The translations under genes and the position numbers were made by a program. The notes beneath the pieces are model-generated. The model was not told where the DNA came from. It ran no database searches and worked only from the letters and a program-made list of their open reading frames with translations. This document shows, in pieces, positions 36,000 to 48,251 of a stretch of 64,000 bases of DNA (position 1 is the stretch's first letter; each line of letters starts with the position of its first letter). Origin of the DNA: Megasphaera paucivorans (lineage in GTDB: Bacteria; Bacillota; Negativicutes; Veillonellales; Megasphaeraceae); NCBI RefSeq assembly GCF_900103535.1, contig NZ_FNHQ01000003.1:1-64000 (forward strand). The letters are read 5' to 3'.

Positions 36000-37826
36000 T
36001 TACTTGGACGGACTCCAAATACGTTGCTGTTGCGCCAACTCTTCTCGCTGATCTATCTGCTGTGATTGTAAATCAGACTGCTGTTCATCTGCATCTGCTT
36101 CAGCAGACTGTTGTACAGCCGCTTGAGCTGTCACCGTATTTTGACTGTTTGAAGATTGTTTTGCCGCTGATAATGCTGCTTTTGCAGCATCCTCCTGCGC
36201 TTTGATTCGATCATTCTCCGCTTGACGCATTTGTTCCCGTATTCGTGATTCCAATGGAATATCCGGAAAGGCACGAACATCGACATAGACTTCAAAAAGT
36301 CGATTCCACGGCAACGTAACTTGAATCGTCCGTGGATCAACACCAAGATAATCTTTTGCATATCGCTGCAATTGTTCTTTGGTGCGGCTCTGCAATTCTG
36401 CATTGATCGTAGAAAAGTATTGAGGCTCTTCATTTTTTTTGATTTTTTCCTGCATGCGTGTAATATAATCACGGACATTCGCTTGATATGCCCAATTATC
36501 AAGATATTGGGTTGTCAACATACGCTGGTGTGCATCAGCCGTCATATATTTAGATAAAATTCCCTGTGAAACTCCGTATCCCACAGAATTACTAGCCGTA
36601 TTCCAACCATTATAGGCAGCTAAACTATACATAATTTTATCCATATATAACCCATAAACCAATGTATTATCTGATCCATTAGAAAAAGCCATATCAACTA
36701 TACTCACCGGGATACCCGCCTGTATTGCTTTTTCGATTTGTCCCAGAAATACCTTCGTAGAATCAAGCATAATCGGAAAGTTTTCAAAATTAGCTGACTC
36801 TGAAGTCTGCGTTGTCAACGGCGTATTAACTGCCAGCAGTAAATCAGGACGTTCTTTATCGGTAATAACTCCGCCTACAGCTTCAATGTGCGCTTTAATT
36901 GTCTTGCCAATTTCCTGCCCGTCATAACTTGGAACGGTCCTGGCACCCCCGCCAAGAGGATAAATAACGGTAATTTTAGGATGATAATTGTTAAAATCAT
37001 TACTTGCTCGCGTGATAAGCAGCAATCCAAGCTGATCAGCCCCCGGAAAAGATCCATATACGTTATTAGAAACTCCCTTGCTTTCCGTTTCAAGGTATTT
37101 TGCTTCCAAAGCGGATTGTGTATGAGTAGAATTATCATCATGACCCAGACAAAAATATGTAAAAATGCCTTTTTTGGCACACTGAATCAGTATATGATTT
37201 ACCATCATATTTTTACGACGCCGATTGTACCAATCCTGCAGATATTCCATGGGTACACGTTGTACAATATTGAACCAGTCTGTTCGTTCCTGCGGGTTCA
37301 GCCCTTCTTCGTCCATTTTTGACTGCAGTGCCGATAATTCATAAATATCATTTCCATACGTCAAATAATAATCAGGTTCTACCCCCTGTCCACCGGCCCA
37401 AGGGCTGCGCATAACAGTACTAAAAGCATAGATAGGAATATGGCTGTGATTATTTTTAATTTTTTCAATTTCATTTATCCGCCTGACTAATGTTGCCATA
37501 TCCATATTATGCTTACGGGAATCTACCAATCCCCCATAAACAAGAGAATCTACAGAAAGCACCATAGCATCGGCTTCCCCGGCATGAGCATCAACCCACT
37601 GCAAAAGCTGTTCCGGAGATCCCTTAAAATTACTGCCCGACAAATATTTCTGCGGCGGTGTAATAATTGTATATCCGGCATCCTGTGCTGTGCTGACGGT
37701 ATATGCAAGATCAACGGGTCGGTTATCCTGCGGCACATATAAAATGGTTTTTGCTAATGCCGCTGGTCCAGTACACAATATCATTGCAAATACAGCAAAA
37801 CGTATTACTTTATGTAGCAACTTCAA
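36000..37826 (-). CDS. Exported DUF4127 protein
   Basis: A 608-residue protein with a signal sequence (VIRFAVFAMILCTGPAALA, cleavage likely before KTILYVP). The family's early block TILYVPQDNRPVDLAYTV is intact, with conserved SVDSLVYGGLVDSR and FSTVMRSPWAGG further on. The biochemical role is unknown to me. The last 60 residues are rich in Gln, Ser and Ala (repeated QQ/EQQ), probably a disordered tail. The start is TTG, six bases after GAGGTG. It stands alone with its own terminator. Confidence 0.75.
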   Translation of the reverse strand: MKLLHKVIRFAVFAMILCTGPAALAKTILYVPQDNRPVDLAYTVSTAQDAGYTIITPPQKYLSGSNFKGSPEQLLQWVDAHAGEADAMVLSVDSLVYGGLVDSRKHNMDMATLVRRINEIEKIKNNHSHIPIYAFSTVMRSPWAGGQGVEPDYYLTYGNDIYELSALQSKMDEEGLNPQERTDWFNIVQRVPMEYLQDWYNRRRKNMMVNHILIQCAKKGIFTYFCLGHDDNSTHTQSALEAKYLETESKGVSNNVYGSFPGADQLGLLLITRASNDFNNYHPKITVIYPLGGGARTVPSYDGQEIGKTIKAHIEAVGGVITDKERPDLLLAVNTPLTTQTSESANFENFPIMLDSTKVFLGQIEKAIQAGIPVSIVDMAFSNGSDNTLVYGLYMDKIMYSLAAYNGWNTASNSVGYGVSQGILSKYMTADAHQRMLTTQYLDNWAYQANVRDYITRMQEKIKKNEEPQYFSTINAELQSRTKEQLQRYAKDYLGVDPRTIQVTLPWNRLFEVYVDVRAFPDIPLESRIREQMRQAENDRIKAQEDAAKAALSAAKQSSNSQNTVTAQAAVQQSAEADADEQQSDLQSQQIDQREELAQQQRIWSPSK

Positions 37827-37880
37827 CTAAATCACCTCAAACTAAAATATTGTATTAATTATAGCAAAAACCAATGACAA

Positions 37881-38540
37881 TTACAAAATATCATCTCTTC
37901 GTTTACGGCGGACACGAGGAAGATTCCAATGAAAATGAATAGCTAACATACGCAATATTAACGTGATGCTAAATCCTATAATGCAAGATATTTCAGCAGG
38001 AATTCCCAGTATAATAAACGTAATATACAACATGCATGAACCGATCAAAGAGGCGGAGGCATAAATATCCTGTAAAAAAATAATCGGCACTTGTCCTGCC
38101 AAGACATCACGAATAACTCCGCCGCCAATAGCGGTAACAACGCCAAGAGTAACAGCTAAAACCCACATATTGGGATAATAACTACACCCCAGCATCGTCC
38201 CCGTAACAGTAAAAGACCCCAGTCCTATGGCATCGGACATTAAATATACATTTTTGAAGCGGTCCATCAAGTCACGCCGCATAGTAATATATCGAATAAT
38301 GGCACACGTTACGGCAATCGTTATAATAACAATCCATAAATACAAATCATCTCGCAGCGCTGCCGGAGGAATATTGCCAATAATAACATCACGAAGTATG
38401 CCGCCGCCAACTGCAGTCGCTGCAGCAAGGACGAATACACCAAAAATATCCATTCTTCTCGATACGGCAACCATTGTCCCTGATAAAGCAAATGCCGTCG
38501 TTCCTAATATATCAAATAATTGCCACCATAATGATTGCAT
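37881..38540 (-). CDS. TRIC-type channel family membrane protein (YicG/UPF0126)
   Basis: About 219 residues with seven hydrophobic segments arranged as two repeats. The family glycine motif appears twice: AVGGGILRDVIIGNIP (about 40-55) and IGGGVIRDVLAGQVP (about 125-140). Relatives are small-cation channels; glycine has also been suggested for some. ATG 38540 has GGTGG six bases upstream; ATG 38546 is the alternative. Confidence 0.82.
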   Translation of the reverse strand: MQSLWWQLFDILGTTAFALSGTMVAVSRRMDIFGVFVLAAATAVGGGILRDVIIGNIPPAALRDDLYLWIVIITIAVTCAIIRYITMRRDLMDRFKNVYLMSDAIGLGSFTVTGTMLGCSYYPNMWVLAVTLGVVTAIGGGVIRDVLAGQVPIIFLQDIYASASLIGSCMLYITFIILGIPAEISCIIGFSITLILRMLAIHFHWNLPRVRRKRRDDIL

Positions 38541-38653
38541 TACCATCCACCATCCTGTAAAATTATACTATCAGTATGTATCATATCATAAAATGCTTAT
38601 AATAACCAACCCTTCTGGTTATCACTGCGGCATGCTATATGAAGGAGAAAATC

Positions 38654-39106
38654 ATGACTAAAGATGAATTTTACATGGGAAAAGCATTACACGAAGCCAA
38701 AATCGCCTATAACGTAGGAGAAATTCCAATTGGTGCCATTATCGTGTTTGAAAAAAAAGTTATTGCTTCTGCCTATAATTTACGCGAAACACTGCCCTGT
38801 GCTACTGCGCATGCTGAAGTATTAGCTATAGAAAAAGCTTGCCGGGCATTATCACGCTGGCGTCTTTCCGGATGCACGTTATATGTCACAGTAGAACCAT
38901 GTTCCATGTGTGCCGGTGCTATTGTCAATAGTCGTCTGGATCGCCTAGTATATGGCTGTGATGATCCTAAAGGCGGAGCTGTCCACTCACTATTTTGCAT
39001 AGTAAATAATCCCAGCTTAAATCATCAGGTATCTGTTACCTCAGGAATACGAGAGGAAGAATGCAGTCAGCTGATGAAAGATTTTTTTAGACAAAGAAGA
39101 CAATGA
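38654..39106 (+). CDS. tadA: tRNA-specific adenosine deaminase
   Basis: A 150-residue zinc deaminase that makes inosine at position 34 of tRNA-Arg(ACG). Zinc and catalytic motifs are HAEVLAIEKAC (His and catalytic Glu) and PCSMCAGAI (two Cys). The ATG at 38654 has AAGGAG six bases upstream; the ATG at 38639 would place the signal within the gene. It is a single plus-strand gene between two minus-strand units. Confidence 0.94.
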   Translation: MTKDEFYMGKALHEAKIAYNVGEIPIGAIIVFEKKVIASAYNLRETLPCATAHAEVLAIEKACRALSRWRLSGCTLYVTVEPCSMCAGAIVNSRLDRLVYGCDDPKGGAVHSLFCIVNNPSLNHQVSVTSGIREEECSQLMKDFFRQRRQ

Positions 39107-39122
39107 AATATAAATAAAATAG

Positions 39123-39169
39123 CAGATACACGGTACAAGAATTTTAAATATAAAGGTATCCCGTGTCTG
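39123..39169 (+). terminator. Imperfect hairpin after tadA
   Basis: CAGATACACGG...CCGTGTCTG with bulges and a GTAC/GTAT inner part; no T run follows, so its function as terminator is uncertain. Confidence 0.35.
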
Positions 39170-39221
39170 ATCCGTCTCGGTCTAATATACTGCACACAAA
39201 ATTCATTCTTTACATAACATA

Positions 39222-39276
39222 AAATACCTCTGAATAGGGAAAACAAGTATCTTCACTTCCCTATCCAGAGGTATTT
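39222..39276. terminator. Bidirectional terminator between tadA and gatB
   Basis: Long stem AAATACCTCTGAATAGGGAA / TTCCCTATCCAGAGGTATTT (one mismatch) with a 15-base loop; it ends the gatCAB transcript and can also stop tadA read-through. Confidence 0.88.
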
Positions 39277-39301
39277 AAATGCGTTTTATAAATTTTTACT
39301 T

Positions 39302-40744
39302 TTATGCCTCTAAATTTTTAATCAATAATTCATTGACCGCTCCAGGATTAGCACGGCCTTTTGTCTGTTTCATGACCTGTCCTACCAAAAAACCAATAGC
39401 TTTTTTCTTACCGGCTTTATAGTCTGCAACAGATTGTGGATTTGATGCAATAATCGTTTTAATAATTTCTTCCAGTGCCCCTGTATCAGAAATCTGGACA
39501 AGACCTTTTTCCTTTACAACCTCTGCGGCTGCTTTTCCGGATTGCCACATTTCAGGCAATACCGATTTAGCAATTTTTCCAGATATAGTACCTTTAGAAA
39601 TCAATTCCAGAAGTTCGGCTAACGCATTCGGAGCAACCGGTGCTTTATCAGCTGTCAATCCGGCAGCATTCAATTGTTTGGCAAATTCCCCCTGCATCCA
39701 ATTAGACGCTGTTTTAACATCAATACCGGCAGCCACTACCGCTTCAAAGTAATCTGCCGTCTGTTTATCTAGTGTAAGAAGATTCGCATCATATTCAGGC
39801 AATCCCAACTCTTCAGTAAAACGCTTGCATCTCGCATCCGGCATTTCCGGGATTTCTTTGCGAATTTCCTCAATCCATTCCGGAGATACCTCTATAGGAA
39901 TCAAATCCGGTTCGGGAAAAAATCGATAATCATTTGTTCCTTCCTTGACACGCTGGGTAACTGTAATCTCTTTATTTTCGTCCCAGCCGCGGGTTTCCTG
40001 AATAACAGTCCCCCCATCTTCAATCAGTTCGGCCTGGCGAACTGCCTCAAATTCAATGCCTTTTTGAACGCCGCTGAAAGAATTAATATTTTTCAATTCA
40101 GCCTTTGTGCCTAATTCAGCAGTTCCGACCGGACGTACGGAAATATTAGCATCGCAGCGCATACTTCCTTCTTCCATGCGACAATCCGATACATCAAGGT
40201 ACTGCAATATAGACCGCAGTTTTTCCAAGTATGCTTTAGCTTCTTCACCACTGCGGATATCCGGTTCCGATACGATTTCCAACAAAGGCACACCTGTACG
40301 GTTATAATCAACATATGTCGTATCAGACGTATCAATGGAAGCGCCATTATGGACAAGTTTACCGGCATCCTCTTCCATATGGATACGAGTCAATCGGATG
40401 CGCCGTGTTTCACCGCCGACTTCTATATCCACATGCCCATTCAAACAAATTGGCAGATCATACTGCGAGGTCTGAAAATTCTTCGGCAAATCAGGATAAT
40501 AGTAATTTTTACGATCGAATTTACTGTATGGTAAAATATCACAATGTAATGCCAATCCTGCTTTAATAGCAAAATGCAGCACTTCTTTATTCAAAACCGG
40601 CAATACGCCAGGAAGCCCCAAACATACGGGACATACATGTGTATTGGGTTCGGCACCGAATTCTGTACTGCAGCCGCAAAAAATCTTTGTTTTCGTCTTT
40701 AATTCACAATGGACCTCCAGCCCAATGACGGATTCGTATTTCAT
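39302..40744 (-). CDS. gatB: Asp/Glu-tRNA amidotransferase subunit B
   Basis: A 480-residue subunit that binds the mischarged tRNA and phosphorylates the Glu or Asp before amidation. It starts VIGLEVHCELKTKTKIFCGC, with CPVCLGLPGVLP giving the zinc cysteines, then DRKNYYYPDLPKNFQTSQYD. A C-terminal YqeY-like tail domain ends VKQ-type (VGQVMKQTKGRANP). The ATG shares a base with the gatA stop (TAATG). Confidence 0.96.
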   Translation of the reverse strand: MKYESVIGLEVHCELKTKTKIFCGCSTEFGAEPNTHVCPVCLGLPGVLPVLNKEVLHFAIKAGLALHCDILPYSKFDRKNYYYPDLPKNFQTSQYDLPICLNGHVDIEVGGETRRIRLTRIHMEEDAGKLVHNGASIDTSDTTYVDYNRTGVPLLEIVSEPDIRSGEEAKAYLEKLRSILQYLDVSDCRMEEGSMRCDANISVRPVGTAELGTKAELKNINSFSGVQKGIEFEAVRQAELIEDGGTVIQETRGWDENKEITVTQRVKEGTNDYRFFPEPDLIPIEVSPEWIEEIRKEIPEMPDARCKRFTEELGLPEYDANLLTLDKQTADYFEAVVAAGIDVKTASNWMQGEFAKQLNAAGLTADKAPVAPNALAELLELISKGTISGKIAKSVLPEMWQSGKAAAEVVKEKGLVQISDTGALEEIIKTIIASNPQSVADYKAGKKKAIGFLVGQVMKQTKGRANPGAVNELLIKNLEA

Positions 40745-42210
40745 TATAATTCAACCTCCCTCATAGGCGGCTGCTTTTTCAAATCGGTACGATTTTGTTC
40801 AAACGTATATGCAGCCCGCAGCAGCGTTTCTTCATCAAGAGCTTTGGCAATAAGCTGCATGCCGATAGGCAGTCCATCCTTATATCCGCAGCAAATATTC
40901 ATACCGGGAAGCCCCGTCAAATTTAATGTAACAGTACAGATGTCACCTAGGTACATCGCCAGTGGATCATCCGTATTCTGCCCAATTTTAAAGGCCGTAT
41001 CCGGTACTGTCGGAGTCAAGAGCACATCAACCTGCTTCAAGGCTTCGTCATAATCGCTCTTCACCAGCGTACGTACCTTCATCGCCCGCAGATAGTATGC
41101 ATCGTAATATCCCGAGCTTAAAACATACGTGCCAAGCAGAATACGGCGTTTTACTTCAGCGCCAAATCCTGCAGAACGAGTTTTCTTATACATATCTACA
41201 ATGTCAGTGCCCGGAATGCGCAGCCCGAATCCTACCCCGTCAAACCGAGCTAAATTGGAGCTGGCTTCAGCGGGAGCAATAATGTAATACGCTGCCAGTC
41301 CATATTTCATATGAGGCATTTTAAGCGAAATTATCTCAGCACCTAATTTTTTATACGTATCAATCGCTTCTTCTAGCGCTTTTCTGCACTCAGAATCAAG
41401 CCCTTCAGCAAAATATTCTTCGGGAATACCAATTTTCAGCCCTCTAACATCATTAACCAGCGCTTTTTTATAATCCTTTTTTTCCTGTACAATGGAAGTG
41501 GAATCTTTGCTGTCATGACCAGCAATCGCATTCAGCACGATAGCACAATCCGTAACGTCCGTTGTAATAGGCCCGATTTGATCCAGCGATGAAGCAAAGG
41601 CAATCAAGCCATATCGGGAAATCAGTCCATAAGTAGGTTTCATACCGACTAACCCACAATACGATGCAGGCTGGCGAATGGATCCTCCCGTGTCAGATCC
41701 CAAGGCCCATACAGCTTCTCCCGAAGCAACAGCAGCTGCAGATCCTCCGGAAGATCCACCTGGGACGCAGTCCAGATTCCAAGGATTGTGTGTTATTTGA
41801 AAAGCAGAATTTTCGGTCGAACTCCCCATGGCAAATTCATCCATATTCGTTTTGCCAAGACTGACATAATCGGCATTCATCAATTTTTCAATAACAGTCG
41901 CATTATATGGCGATTTAAAATTTTCCAGCATCCGAGAGGCACAGGTAGCATTTTGCCCTTTGATGCATATATTATCTTTTATAGCACCCGGTATACCGGC
42001 TAAATCCGAAATACTCTCTCCTGCAGCTATTTTCTTGTCAACTGCCGCTGCTGCTTCCAGCGCATATTCACGATTATCTGACAAAAAAGCTTGAACTCGG
42101 GGTTCAACAGCATCTTTGTGAGCAAGATACTTCTTTGTTAGTTCAACGGACGTAATTTCACCAGTAACTAATTTTTCATGTAATACATGTATTGTCGACG
42201 CTTCCACCAT
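40744..42210 (-). CDS. gatA: Asp/Glu-tRNA amidotransferase subunit A
   Basis: Amidase-signature subunit of about 488 residues that releases ammonia from glutamine. The Ser-cis-Ser-Lys triad is seen in [13 protein letters not shown] (Lys) and [16 protein letters not shown] (the two Ser), with [13 protein letters not shown]. The frame is open to 42348 but AGGAGG lies just before the ATG at 42210 (three-base gap) and GTG at 42207 (six-base gap); either may be used. Seven bases after gatC. Confidence 0.95.
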   Translation of the reverse strand: MVEASTIHVLHEKLVTGEITSVELTKKYLAHKDAVEPRVQAFLSDNREYALEAAAAVDKKIAAGESISDLAGIPGAIKDNICIKGQNATCASRMLENFKSPYNATVIEKLMNADYVSLGKTNMDEFAMGSSTENSAFQITHNPWNLDCVPGGSSGGSAAAVASGEAVWALGSDTGGSIRQPASYCGLVGMKPTYGLISRYGLIAFASSLDQIGPITTDVTDCAIVLNAIAGHDSKDSTSIVQEKKDYKKALVNDVRGLKIGIPEEYFAEGLDSECRKALEEAIDTYKKLGAEIISLKMPHMKYGLAAYYIIAPAEASSNLARFDGVGFGLRIPGTDIVDMYKKTRSAGFGAEVKRRILLGTYVLSSGYYDAYYLRAMKVRTLVKSDYDEALKQVDVLLTPTVPDTAFKIGQNTDDPLAMYLGDICTVTLNLTGLPGMNICCGYKDGLPIGMQLIAKALDEETLLRAAYTFEQNRTDLKKQPPMREVEL

Positions 42211-42217
42211 ATGCCTC

Positions 42218-42508
42218 CTAATCCTGAATAACCTTGGGAACTTTAAAATAACCGTTTTCTTGTTCCGGTGCATTCTGCAGTGCTTTTTCATTCGCCAAAG
42301 ACGGTTGAGGCACATCTTCACGCATAACATTGCGCATAGATACGGCATGTCCTGTCGGTTCTACATCACTTATATCGACTTGGCTGATTAAATCCATGTA
42401 CGTTAAAATGTCATTTAACTGTTTCCCAACGGAATCAATCTGATTATCCTGGATTTCCAATCGGGACAATAGTGCGATTTTTTTTATTTCCTCTGCACTG
42501 ATTTTCAT
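42218..42508 (-). CDS. gatC: Asp/Glu-tRNA amidotransferase subunit C
   Basis: A 96-residue subunit that stabilises GatA. Typical sequence: [19 protein letters not shown] at the start, [15 protein letters not shown] in the middle and [16 protein letters not shown] followed by FKVPKVI at the end. ATG 42508 follows AAGGGG; the frame extends to 42610 without a signal. First of gatCAB. Confidence 0.95.
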   Translation of the reverse strand: MKISAEEIKKIALLSRLEIQDNQIDSVGKQLNDILTYMDLISQVDISDVEPTGHAVSMRNVMREDVPQPSLANEKALQNAPEQENGYFKVPKVIQD

Positions 42509-42572
42509 ATGGACACCCCTTGTTGAAAATATTTTATCTATAACTTTACAATAAATTATTATACCATTTTTT

Positions 42573-44588
<2,016 letters not shown>

Positions 44589-46787
44589 CTATTCCCTTTC
44601 GATAGGTGCATATTTCACAACAACCTGCCGAACTCCTTTCGTAGGAAACTCAATTTTCATCTGCATATTTGATCCTTCTCCAATAACTTCAAGAATCTTC
44701 CCAATACCCCAAATTTTATGCCGTACATTGTCCCCCGCTTTCCATGAATCATCTACTTCATGTTTTTCAGGAAGAGCTGAATTCACAGGCTGCGACAGAA
44801 TAGATATCCGCTGCCGTGCCGGTACTCGTGACGACGTTTCAGGCATTTTGACACGCCTTTTGTATTCTTCCATAAGATCTTCCGGTATCTCACGGAGAAA
44901 ACGACTGGGAAGATATGCCGAAATATGCCCATATATCGTACGAGTTGAAGCATTCGTCAGATATAATTGCTGTTCCGCACGCGTAATCCCTACATAACAT
45001 AACCGCCGTTCCTCTTCAATTTGTCCCGGATCCATAAGAGTTCGACTGTGAGGAAACAATCCTTCATCCATGCCTGCCAGAAACACTATGGGAAATTCCA
45101 ATCCCTTTGCAGCATGAAGTGTCATCAAAGTAACCTTGGATTCTGAATTTTCAAATTCATCAACATCATTAACTAATGCAATATTTTCTAAAAAATCTTG
45201 TAATGTCCCTTGTGGATTGGAATTCATAAAATCCCTAGCAACCGATAAGAATTCTCCTAAATTTTCTTTACGACTTTCTCCTTTTGGATCATGCGCTGCC
45301 TCTGCATCAATCATTGCACCATACCCACTTTGCCGGATAACTTCTTCAATAAGAGTCATCACATCCCATTCGCTCGTGTGGTTCAGCAAATCAAAAATAA
45401 GCACGGCAAAACTTTCCAATGATTCTTTTGCCCGCTTTGTTACCGGCAGTTCTTCTGAAGAAGACAAGGCCTCAAAAATAGAAATCTCATTTTTTTCAGC
45501 ATACTCCGCCAAATGTTCCAGTGTCGTTGCTCCCAGACTGCGCTTGGGAACATTGATAATGCGCATAAGACTCAAACTGTCGTCGGGATTATATAAAACG
45601 CGCAAATATGCAATAATATCTTTTATTTCTTTGCGGTCATAAAATTTTGTTCCTCCCACCATCGTATACGGAATACCATAATGCATTAATGCTTCTTCCA
45701 ATGTACGAGACTGGGAATTCGTGCGGAAAAGAACGGCCATATGTCCATATGGTTCGTGTCCGATTTCATGACGATTGTATATTATCCCTCCAATATAGTC
45801 GGCTTCATCATGCTCTGTTTGCGCATGATAATGAATGATTTTATGACCGTCAGGATTACAAGTCCATAATTCTTTTTTTGGCCGGCTTTTATTGTGTTCG
45901 ATAACCGCATTTGCTGCTTCTAGAATTGTTTTCGTAGAACGATAATTCTGTTCCAGTTTAATTTGCGCTGCCTGAGGATAATCTTTTCCAAATTCTATAA
46001 TATTCTGTATATCTGCACCACGCCAGGCATAGATACTCTGATCCGCATCACCGACAACACATATATTCTGCCATTTTGCCGCCAATATGCGTGTCAGTAA
46101 ATATTGTGCATGATTTGTATCTTGATATTCATCTACCAAAATATATTGAAATCGATTTTGATACTTTTCCCTCACATCCCGGTTCGTCTGCAACAGTTTA
46201 ACCGCTAAAAGAAGCAAATCATCAAAATCCATTGCATTATTATCTTTTAATTTTTTTTCATATAATGTATATACATCAGAAACTTTTTGTTCATAAAAGT
46301 CTCCCGCCTGTTTCGCATATTCAGCCGCCTGCAGAAGTCGATTTTTCGCTCCCGATATCGTCGACAAAACGGAACGGGGCGGAAATTGCTTGTCATCCAA
46401 ATTAATTTCTTTTAAACAATCTTTTACAAGAACCAGTTGATCCGATGCATCGTATATTGTAAAATTACGGCTGTATCCATCAAATCCATCAATTTCAAAA
46501 CGCAGCAGCTTAGCACAAAAAGAATGAAAAGTACTGAGCCAAATTCGTTCTGCTTCAGCACCTACAAGATTGCGTACTCGTTCCTGCATTTCTTTAGCTG
46601 CCTTATTGGTAAAGGTAATTGCTAAAATACAATACGGCGCAACACCTTTTTCCAAAAGATGAGCAATACGGCAGGTAAGTACCTTGGTTTTTCCGGAACC
46701 AGCTCCAGCCATGATCAGCAAAGGACCTTCCGTATGTTTTACCGCTTCTATTTGTTTTTCATTTAATGTATCATAAATCGGATTCAT
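44589..46787 (-). CDS. pcrA: UvrD/PcrA-type DNA helicase
   Basis: A 732-residue superfamily 1A helicase. Walker A is MAGAGSGKTKVLTCRIA (about 26-42), motif Ia AITFTNKAAKEMQER, Walker B ILVDEYQDTNHAQY, motif III VGDADQSIYAWRGAD, motif IV LEQNYRST and motif VI VGITRAEQQLYL. The C-terminal tail ends in a Tudor-like KAGDNVRHKIWGIGKI. The ATG follows AAGGAG. Followed by ligA. Confidence 0.96.
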   Translation of the reverse strand: MNPIYDTLNEKQIEAVKHTEGPLLIMAGAGSGKTKVLTCRIAHLLEKGVAPYCILAITFTNKAAKEMQERVRNLVGAEAERIWLSTFHSFCAKLLRFEIDGFDGYSRNFTIYDASDQLVLVKDCLKEINLDDKQFPPRSVLSTISGAKNRLLQAAEYAKQAGDFYEQKVSDVYTLYEKKLKDNNAMDFDDLLLLAVKLLQTNRDVREKYQNRFQYILVDEYQDTNHAQYLLTRILAAKWQNICVVGDADQSIYAWRGADIQNIIEFGKDYPQAAQIKLEQNYRSTKTILEAANAVIEHNKSRPKKELWTCNPDGHKIIHYHAQTEHDEADYIGGIIYNRHEIGHEPYGHMAVLFRTNSQSRTLEEALMHYGIPYTMVGGTKFYDRKEIKDIIAYLRVLYNPDDSLSLMRIINVPKRSLGATTLEHLAEYAEKNEISIFEALSSSEELPVTKRAKESLESFAVLIFDLLNHTSEWDVMTLIEEVIRQSGYGAMIDAEAAHDPKGESRKENLGEFLSVARDFMNSNPQGTLQDFLENIALVNDVDEFENSESKVTLMTLHAAKGLEFPIVFLAGMDEGLFPHSRTLMDPGQIEEERRLCYVGITRAEQQLYLTNASTRTIYGHISAYLPSRFLREIPEDLMEEYKRRVKMPETSSRVPARQRISILSQPVNSALPEKHEVDDSWKAGDNVRHKIWGIGKILEVIGEGSNMQMKIEFPTKGVRQVVVKYAPIERE

Positions 46788-46808
46788 GAAAACTCCTTAA
46801 ACACGAAC

Positions 46809-46845
46809 CAAGGCCCACACCACCATCAGGATGAGGGCCTTGGCA
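46809..46845. terminator. Strong GC-rich hairpin between the pyrophosphatase gene and pcrA
   Basis: CCAAGGCCC / GGGCCTTGG with an 18-base loop. No T run follows on the minus strand, so it may be an mRNA-stabilising end or a weak terminator. Confidence 0.55.
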
Positions 46846-46860
46846 ATTATTTACTAAAAA

Positions 46861-48144
46861 TCAGCGTAAGTCTTTAATAGCCGCTAAAATGGGCGGTACA
46901 ATTTGTTTTTTACGGCTCATTACATTAGGAAGATACACTTCTTTATCAAGGATATCCTTGGCAAACGACTTATGGATAACATCTTCAAAATTACCCGCAA
47001 AAATAAGATTTGTCGATTCATCAATAATACTGGTAATCATTAATAAGGATGCCGCATAATCAGCTCCTGTACGCATTTTTTCCAATGCATTCAGCAAGAC
47101 TTCTTTTTGATCAAGCAAGTCTTTCGTGTCCATAACCTGAACTTGAGATATAGAAATAACTTGGTCTTTTTCCGAAAATTCCTTCATATCATTATGGGCA
47201 ATTTCGTCTGGTGATAAATCAGACACATTCGCACCGGCTTTAAGCATGCTCAAACCATACTGCTGTATATCCACTCCGGCAATTGCCGCAAGTTTTTCAC
47301 AAGCAGCTTTATCTTCATCCGTGCATGTAGGAGAACGGAACAACACTGTATCAGAAATAATCGCAGACAACAGCAAGCCCGCTATATCTTTAGGGATTTC
47401 CTTGTGATACAACTCATATAGCTGTGTTACAATAGTACTAGTACAGCCGACTGGCTTAAAAAGGACAAAAATGGGACCATCTGTAGCAATACCACCGCCA
47501 ATACGGTGATGATCAATGTTTTCAATTACTTCGGCTTCATCAATGCCATCAATAATTTGTTTCTTTTCATTATGATCAACAAGAATTACTTGTTGTTTTT
47601 CCGTATGTTCAATGCATGCCGTACAAATTAATCCATAATATTTGCCTTCTTTTATAACAACATACGTCCCATCTGATTTTACATCATGAGCAAAGTCCGT
47701 GGTTTTATAAAAAATTTCAGGATCATGAACCAGTTCTTTAATCGTCGTCAATTCCTGCCCAAGAAGATTTTTGATAAATTCATCGGCAAAACTCGCTTTA
47801 TCAATGATACCAACAAACTTGCCATTATCCACGACCGGGGCAAATTCGAGAAGATTAACAGAAAACCACTTAGCCGCATCTTTCAAACTGGAGCTCAAAG
47901 ATAATGCTGCAATCGTTGTATCTGCTGCATCGGCAACTGTAATATAAAAATTTTTCACTAGCGGCTGGGGCGCAACCTTAAAATAATTCAATGCAAATTC
48001 AGTTTCCTTGTTTATTTCACCGGCACGAATAGCCACCGCATCTACATTCATCAGTTGTTTCAATTTCGCATATGCAATGGAAGAACAGATAGAATCTGTA
48101 TCCGGGCTCTTATGGCCTGTAACAAAAATATGTTTTTCTGCCAA
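46861..48144 (-). CDS. ppaC: Manganese-dependent (family II) inorganic pyrophosphatase with CBS insert
   Basis: About 427 residues; hydrolyses pyrophosphate. The DHH domain is split: GHKSPDTDSICSS at the start, then IIDGIDEAEVIENIDHHRIGG and SDTVLFRSPT; the DHHA2 end has SRKKQIVPP. About 120 residues (roughly 65-185) are inserted and look like a CBS pair (DAAKWFSVNLLEFAPVVD, FVGIIDKASFADEFI; then TYVVIKEGKYYGLI). CBS-type enzymes are adenine-nucleotide controlled; the usual DRTGG domain between the CBS halves is absent. GTG 48153 is possible but GAGG spacing favours TTG at 48144. Confidence 0.88.
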   Translation of the reverse strand: MAEKHIFVTGHKSPDTDSICSSIAYAKLKQLMNVDAVAIRAGEINKETEFALNYFKVAPQPLVKNFYITVADAADTTIAALSLSSSLKDAAKWFSVNLLEFAPVVDNGKFVGIIDKASFADEFIKNLLGQELTTIKELVHDPEIFYKTTDFAHDVKSDGTYVVIKEGKYYGLICTACIEHTEKQQVILVDHNEKKQIIDGIDEAEVIENIDHHRIGGGIATDGPIFVLFKPVGCTSTIVTQLYELYHKEIPKDIAGLLLSAIISDTVLFRSPTCTDEDKAACEKLAAIAGVDIQQYGLSMLKAGANVSDLSPDEIAHNDMKEFSEKDQVISISQVQVMDTKDLLDQKEVLLNALEKMRTGADYAASLLMITSIIDESTNLIFAGNFEDVIHKSFAKDILDKEVYLPNVMSRKKQIVPPILAAIKDLR

Positions 48145-48198
48145 TGTACTCACCTCATATTAAAATTAGTTAATGGTTAAATATATACTCTAGTGACT

Positions 48199-48227
48199 AT
48201 TATAACATAGAGGTCTATCCTATTCAA
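48199..48227 (-). promoter_or_regulatory. Promoter of ppaC
   Basis: TTGAAT (48222-48227), 17-base spacer, TATAAT (48199-48204) on the minus strand. Confidence 0.65.
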
Positions 48228-48251
48228 AAAAAAAATGAACCTAGTTAAACC

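Noticed and set aside
42211-42348. 46-residue N-terminal extension of GatA
   Set aside because: It overlaps gatC; AGGAGG lies next to the shorter start.
45136-45642. 168-codon plus-strand frame
   Set aside because: Antisense to pcrA with Ser-rich translation typical of a shadow frame.
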